A stretch of DNA of 64,000 bases from Photobacterium sp. GB-56 (GTDB lineage Bacteria > Pseudomonadota > Gammaproteobacteria > Enterobacterales > Vibrionaceae), in the NCBI RefSeq assembly GCF_003026105.1, contig NZ_PYNW01000003.1, positions 1 through 64,000 on the forward strand, read 5' to 3'. Both the position numbers and the translations under genes were made by a program. The notes under the pieces were generated by a model, which saw only the letters and a program-made list of their open reading frames with translations, did no database searches and had not been told where the DNA came from. Of the stretch, positions 61,601 through 64,000 are shown one piece after another (the stretch's first letter is position 1; each line of letters begins with the position of its first letter).

Positions 61601-64000
61601 GCTGATGATGAAGATGGCGTGACCTTCCCTGCGATATTCAAGGCAGGGCAAACGATGTCTGTTGATGTGAAAGTATCTCGTGATCCCCAAACGAATTTAT
61701 CAGGCGTTTATGTTAAAGGTTGGGTAGATTGGAATCAAAATGGCGTGTTTGATAACAGCTCAGAAGTGATTTTTTCAGCGGGTGATACAGGTAACGCCTC
61801 TAGCCTAATAGGTACCAATACTTTTTCTGTCAACGTCCCCAATAATGCCCTTAGTGGAAACACGTATATGCGTGTAAGGGTATGTTCTCAAACTGCAGGC
61901 TGCCAAAATACGATGATAGATACTGGCAGTGTCAGTGACGGTGAGGTTGAAGATTATTTAATTACAGTAGAGCCAACCAGCATTTCTGGGTATGTTTTTA
62001 ACGATGATGGATTCGGTGGTGGTATTGAAAACAATACCATAAAAGACGGTTTTGAAGCTGGTATCAGTGGTATTGGCGTAACACTTTATAATCAAACTCA
62101 GAATAGTTGTTTGTTTGTTCAAACGTCTAATGGCAATACCGATCAAAATAATGATGGCGTTGTTGATGATTTAGATAAAGGGTACTTTGAATTTGAAATT
62201 ACCCCGGGCGATGCCTATTTTCTTTATGAGACAGCACCTCTGACTGTCGCACCCAATTGTGGGGCTGGCCCTCCTTCTCAAGGCACGGTTATTGATGGAA
62301 CAACTATCACAAATGCTCAAATAAGAGATCCCTCTGGCTATATATCGACGTCACCTAATGTGATTGAATTAGGTACGGTCAATGATGATTTATCGAATCA
62401 AAATTTTGCCGATAAGGCATATCAATTTACATTTGGAGTCTGTTCTTCAGAAGCGTATCTGTTTAAAAATGCCCCATCAGATATGTATGAAATTAGCCTA
62501 TTAAATGGTACCGAAACTGTAGTAAATAATACTCAGGATATAGTTATTACTGGTGTCGGTCACAGTGTTAGGCAGAATATTTTATGGGGTATGAATGCTG
62601 GCGATATTATTGCAATTGATCGTTCAGGAAGTGAAATCTTTAGGTTTGACGTACCTGGTATTTTCTGGGCAGCAAACAACCCTAATAATCAAATTCAATA
62701 TTTAGCGGGTGATGTAACTGACGATGATATATTGATCATGATGGATTCTCAACATAATGGCCGTCGTGTTCATTTCTTTGATGTAAACCCAAACTCTCCA
62801 ACCTATAAAACTCAGCTAGGTATGAGCGACACACTTGGTCCTATTGATCTTGGTGATATTGCTATAAATCCAATAGATAAATCAATTTGGACTATTCGAT
62901 GGTATAACATGACGCTCTTTAGGATCGACGTTAATCTGAATAATTATACGGCATCAAAAACCCCGATGGGCTCAATAGATAATATTCCTCGAGGAGGAAA
63001 TAGTGATGGTCCGGGGGCGCTTTATTTTGATGATAATGGATCACTATATGCGAGTATTAATGGTACAGGGGAATTGTGGAGGATTGACATTTCCTCACCC
63101 GCTTCACCAAACTTAAATGCACAGCTAGTTGGAAACGGTGTAACTGCAACGGTTAACGATGGTGCTCGGTGCCGATATGCAGAAACTTCTGCCATAGTCA
63201 CTACTGATACATATAGTCAGCTTTCTGGTTATGTTTTTGAGGATGATGGCAATGGTGGTGGTGTTGCTGACAATGGTACAAAAGAGAGTAATGAAAACGG
63301 TATAGCTGGCGTAAATGTTCTCATCTATGAATATGATCCGAGTAACGGAAATAGAAGTTGTTATACGGTGTCAACAAGCGATGGCTCTTTTGATGTCGAT
63401 ATCGGTTACTGGAGTAAAACAGTAACTAATGGGCATGAATACACTGTTTTTGAGGCCGGACAACTCACCTCCGCGCCTGATTGTAGTAGTGGGCCACCAA
63501 CATTTGGTACTGTTAGTACGCTTGATGGCTCTGTAAGTAATAATTCTATTTCTGATCTAAGCGGATATATTTCTACATCAACAAATACAATTTCTCTTGG
63601 CACCGTGACAAGTGAACAATCGAATGTCAATTTTGCTGACAAAATAGTATCAAACCTATTCTCATCATGCCCAGTTAAAGCATATACAGCCCTTAATAAT
63701 GCTCCGAATAATCAATGGGGGCTATTAGGTATGCAAACGGGATTGATATCGCCATCACCGATTGACGACCCTTTTTCTGCCTTAGGCTTTAGTATGCGTC
63801 AACAGGTGATTTGGGGCGTAAACAATACGACAAATACGATTCAGGCTTTAGACGCTAGCGGAACGGTCATCGCAAACCTCAGCAGTGTTTCAATTGCTTC
63901 TGGTGAAATAACTGGGGGGGATGTCACCAATGATGATGTATTAATACTCACGGTAAGTGACAATACGTCAACAACGATTTACCTATACGATGTTAATCCA
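58685..64000 (+). CDS. Giant secreted modular protein with GEVED and SdrD-type domains (3' end outside window)
   Basis: I translated this frame through 64000 (1772 codons) without a stop. Residues 1-26 are a signal peptide (LLFSLFALIFSSPVEA). GEVED-type domains end in GEVEDYKITI (about 232-434), GEVEDQKIQV (about 437-618) and GEVEDYLITV (about 906-1095), each with DYDNDG-like or DWNQNG motifs. Residues 619-905 are unassigned. SdrD B-like segments (SGYVFNDDGFGGGIENN and SGYVFEDDGNGGGVADN) begin near 1099 and 1513. Each is followed by a propeller-like repeat region (SVRQNILWGMNAGDIIAID, SMRQQVIWGVNNTTNTIQAL). It is probably a calcium-rich adhesin or matrix protein on the cell surface. Confidence 0.88.
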   Translation, partial: MSVKLLPTILLLFSLFALIFSSPVEAGHSNHGDMRWKFCFFNEGRDIPAGETIPWSFYIFEYQAMDTDYCTMANLNWSWDSTMGGGHDIEGPIPRGTVKCSNNRISHEINVNGSVRALVAGRHVGWSFNGEGSHNEWWHDFTKWENNCANAGNPIEFFDDHSMIDSQDYSEANINRNTIKYWPNYTAYDEGDDYPRAEDTGNNYHGDGKDDIDDPYHMFITVFDTLSGYELWDLSDAPSPYVTDPNNGGPSHKLYDQDNDGVTDLRLGSCWDGDDWISDGVTLNSSATSDDNQVGYTLNGTCSGNDTDDGVTFPSGTTFEKGGNIEFIVNWSYDSDAPGVNTDYGIAAVWIDYDKDNDFSDEMVLLSYPRFDVYPSNNTGLHSLAIPESALTGDVYLRVRICIEDAASQCTQPLMSPNAPYLSGEVEDYKITIVESADYGDAPDTTSGTGTNDYQTLSANSGASHLKKDIDNDGTVDLMLGTSWDTDNGTLQNADATADDNNGSDDEDGIALNSSVRAGQTEYITITTTKDFDSGLNGLQVYAWADWNQNGVWENSEKIVDRPSAVANSQAYAFTIPTGAMVGNTFIRVRTCSSDTSCNSPTGSADDGEVEDQKIQVLSIYSCDLSPLSDATPNASHGSPITNTVISSSPLVLKHLVTGGVALQKDGQRQSYAYNNISCGSTAPFLWLSDGVSSSGVSCGASKMRGFTITDVTGSGAALDPFTVWSTRYWDRNSNNNYDGNDIRVTTRISYVAGELFYDTKFLLESANGSNTNNILVSVGFDTYLSGGDNGGAFAVPYNAANYQPDGSGQYNVVGVTKNYSNSDQFMGYLKLDTSWVNYFSGHYGSPKNLLKSSPYTLNNELNTNVNTDNGIAVQWNFGAVNMCEEHNVRMLFSTLGEAVVHAFENDLGDAPDPNSGTGTGNYQTTAANGGPAHRKYDYDNDGQVDLILGDIWDNDLGTLQSATANADDEDGADDEDGVTFPAIFKAGQTMSVDVKVSRDPQTNLSGVYVKGWVDWNQNGVFDNSSEVIFSAGDTGNASSLIGTNTFSVNVPNNALSGNTYMRVRVCSQTAGCQNTMIDTGSVSDGEVEDYLITVEPTSISGYVFNDDGFGGGIENNTIKDGFEAGISGIGVTLYNQTQNSCLFVQTSNGNTDQNNDGVVDDLDKGYFEFEITPGDAYFLYETAPLTVAPNCGAGPPSQGTVIDGTTITNAQIRDPSGYISTSPNVIELGTVNDDLSNQNFADKAYQFTFGVCSSEAYLFKNAPSDMYEISLLNGTETVVNNTQDIVITGVGHSVRQNILWGMNAGDIIAIDRSGSEIFRFDVPGIFWAANNPNNQIQYLAGDVTDDDILIMMDSQHNGRRVHFFDVNPNSPTYKTQLGMSDTLGPIDLGDIAINPIDKSIWTIRWYNMTLFRIDVNLNNYTASKTPMGSIDNIPRGGNSDGPGALYFDDNGSLYASINGTGELWRIDISSPASPNLNAQLVGNGVTATVNDGARCRYAETSAIVTTDTYSQLSGYVFEDDGNGGGVADNGTKESNENGIAGVNVLIYEYDPSNGNRSCYTVSTSDGSFDVDIGYWSKTVTNGHEYTVFEAGQLTSAPDCSSGPPTFGTVSTLDGSVSNNSISDLSGYISTSTNTISLGTVTSEQSNVNFADKIVSNLFSSCPVKAYTALNNAPNNQWGLLGMQTGLISPSPIDDPFSALGFSMRQQVIWGVNNTTNTIQALDASGTVIANLSSVSIASGEITGGDVTNDDVLILTVSDNTSTTIYLYDVNP

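Overview
The window looks like chromosomal DNA of a marine gammaproteobacterium of the Vibrionaceae, most like Photobacterium. This is inferred from the AT-rich genes, the mix of housekeeping and accessory genes (MltC, MurQ/MurR, PutP, Hcp/NorR, PdxY, FetAB, a MOSC-Hcr fusion, a Lon-like AAA protease) and the many strong hairpin terminators. I see no rRNA, tRNA, CRISPR array, intact insertion sequence or prophage.

Layout. Bases 1-6119 are the 3' part of a giant surface protein with 32 exact 66-bp calcium-binding thrombospondin type-3 units. From 6.1 to 9.2 kb lies a polyamine-type block (periplasmic binding protein, divergent PuuB-like oxidase, RidA-family protein). It is followed by a transposase-derived zinc-ribbon protein and deoD. 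From 12.3 to 16.2 kb is a four-gene surface-glycan operon (glycosyltransferase, acyltransferase, glycosyltransferase, PhyH-type dioxygenase). A short YadA-type trimeric adhesin (17.1-18.6 kb) has 18 consecutive heptads with Asn in the core. From 19 to 27.3 kb come an SMR transporter with a divergent LysR gene, a SpoIIAA-like protein, an outer-membrane barrel, a duplicated PTPS/QueD-like protein, a Lon-like protease and putP.

From 27.8 to 31.5 kb is a nitrosative-stress unit: norR, then hcp, then a decayed C-terminal remnant of hcr. The hcp upstream region has a sigma-54 -24/-12 element and two GWTGT-N7-ACAWC palindromes; a third such site precedes norR. A full-length Hcr-type reductase fused to a MOSC domain sits at 45.7-47.5 kb and could have taken over the electron-donor role (inference). 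From 32 to 39.7 kb are an AsmA-family protein, murR/murQ, mltC and a frameshifted small secreted protein. At 40 kb a TerC-family gene has its ribosome binding site inside a perfect hairpin. A J-domain membrane protein follows at 41.2 kb.

From 42.4 to 53 kb are an acetyltransferase, a LysR/DJ-1 divergent pair, a cytochrome b561-like protein, the MOSC-Hcr fusion, a lipoprotein 5'-nucleotidase, cspA, fetAB and pdxY. After a long structured leader comes a divergent cold-shock-like gene. From 54.3 to 58.4 kb is an amino-acid block (azlD/azlC, ridA, a cyuA-like desulfidase and a YheO-type regulator). The window ends inside a second giant secreted protein (58685 to beyond 64000). It is built of GEVED, SdrD-type and propeller-like modules and preceded by a good sigma-54 promoter. 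The ends of the window therefore hold parts of two very large modular surface proteins.
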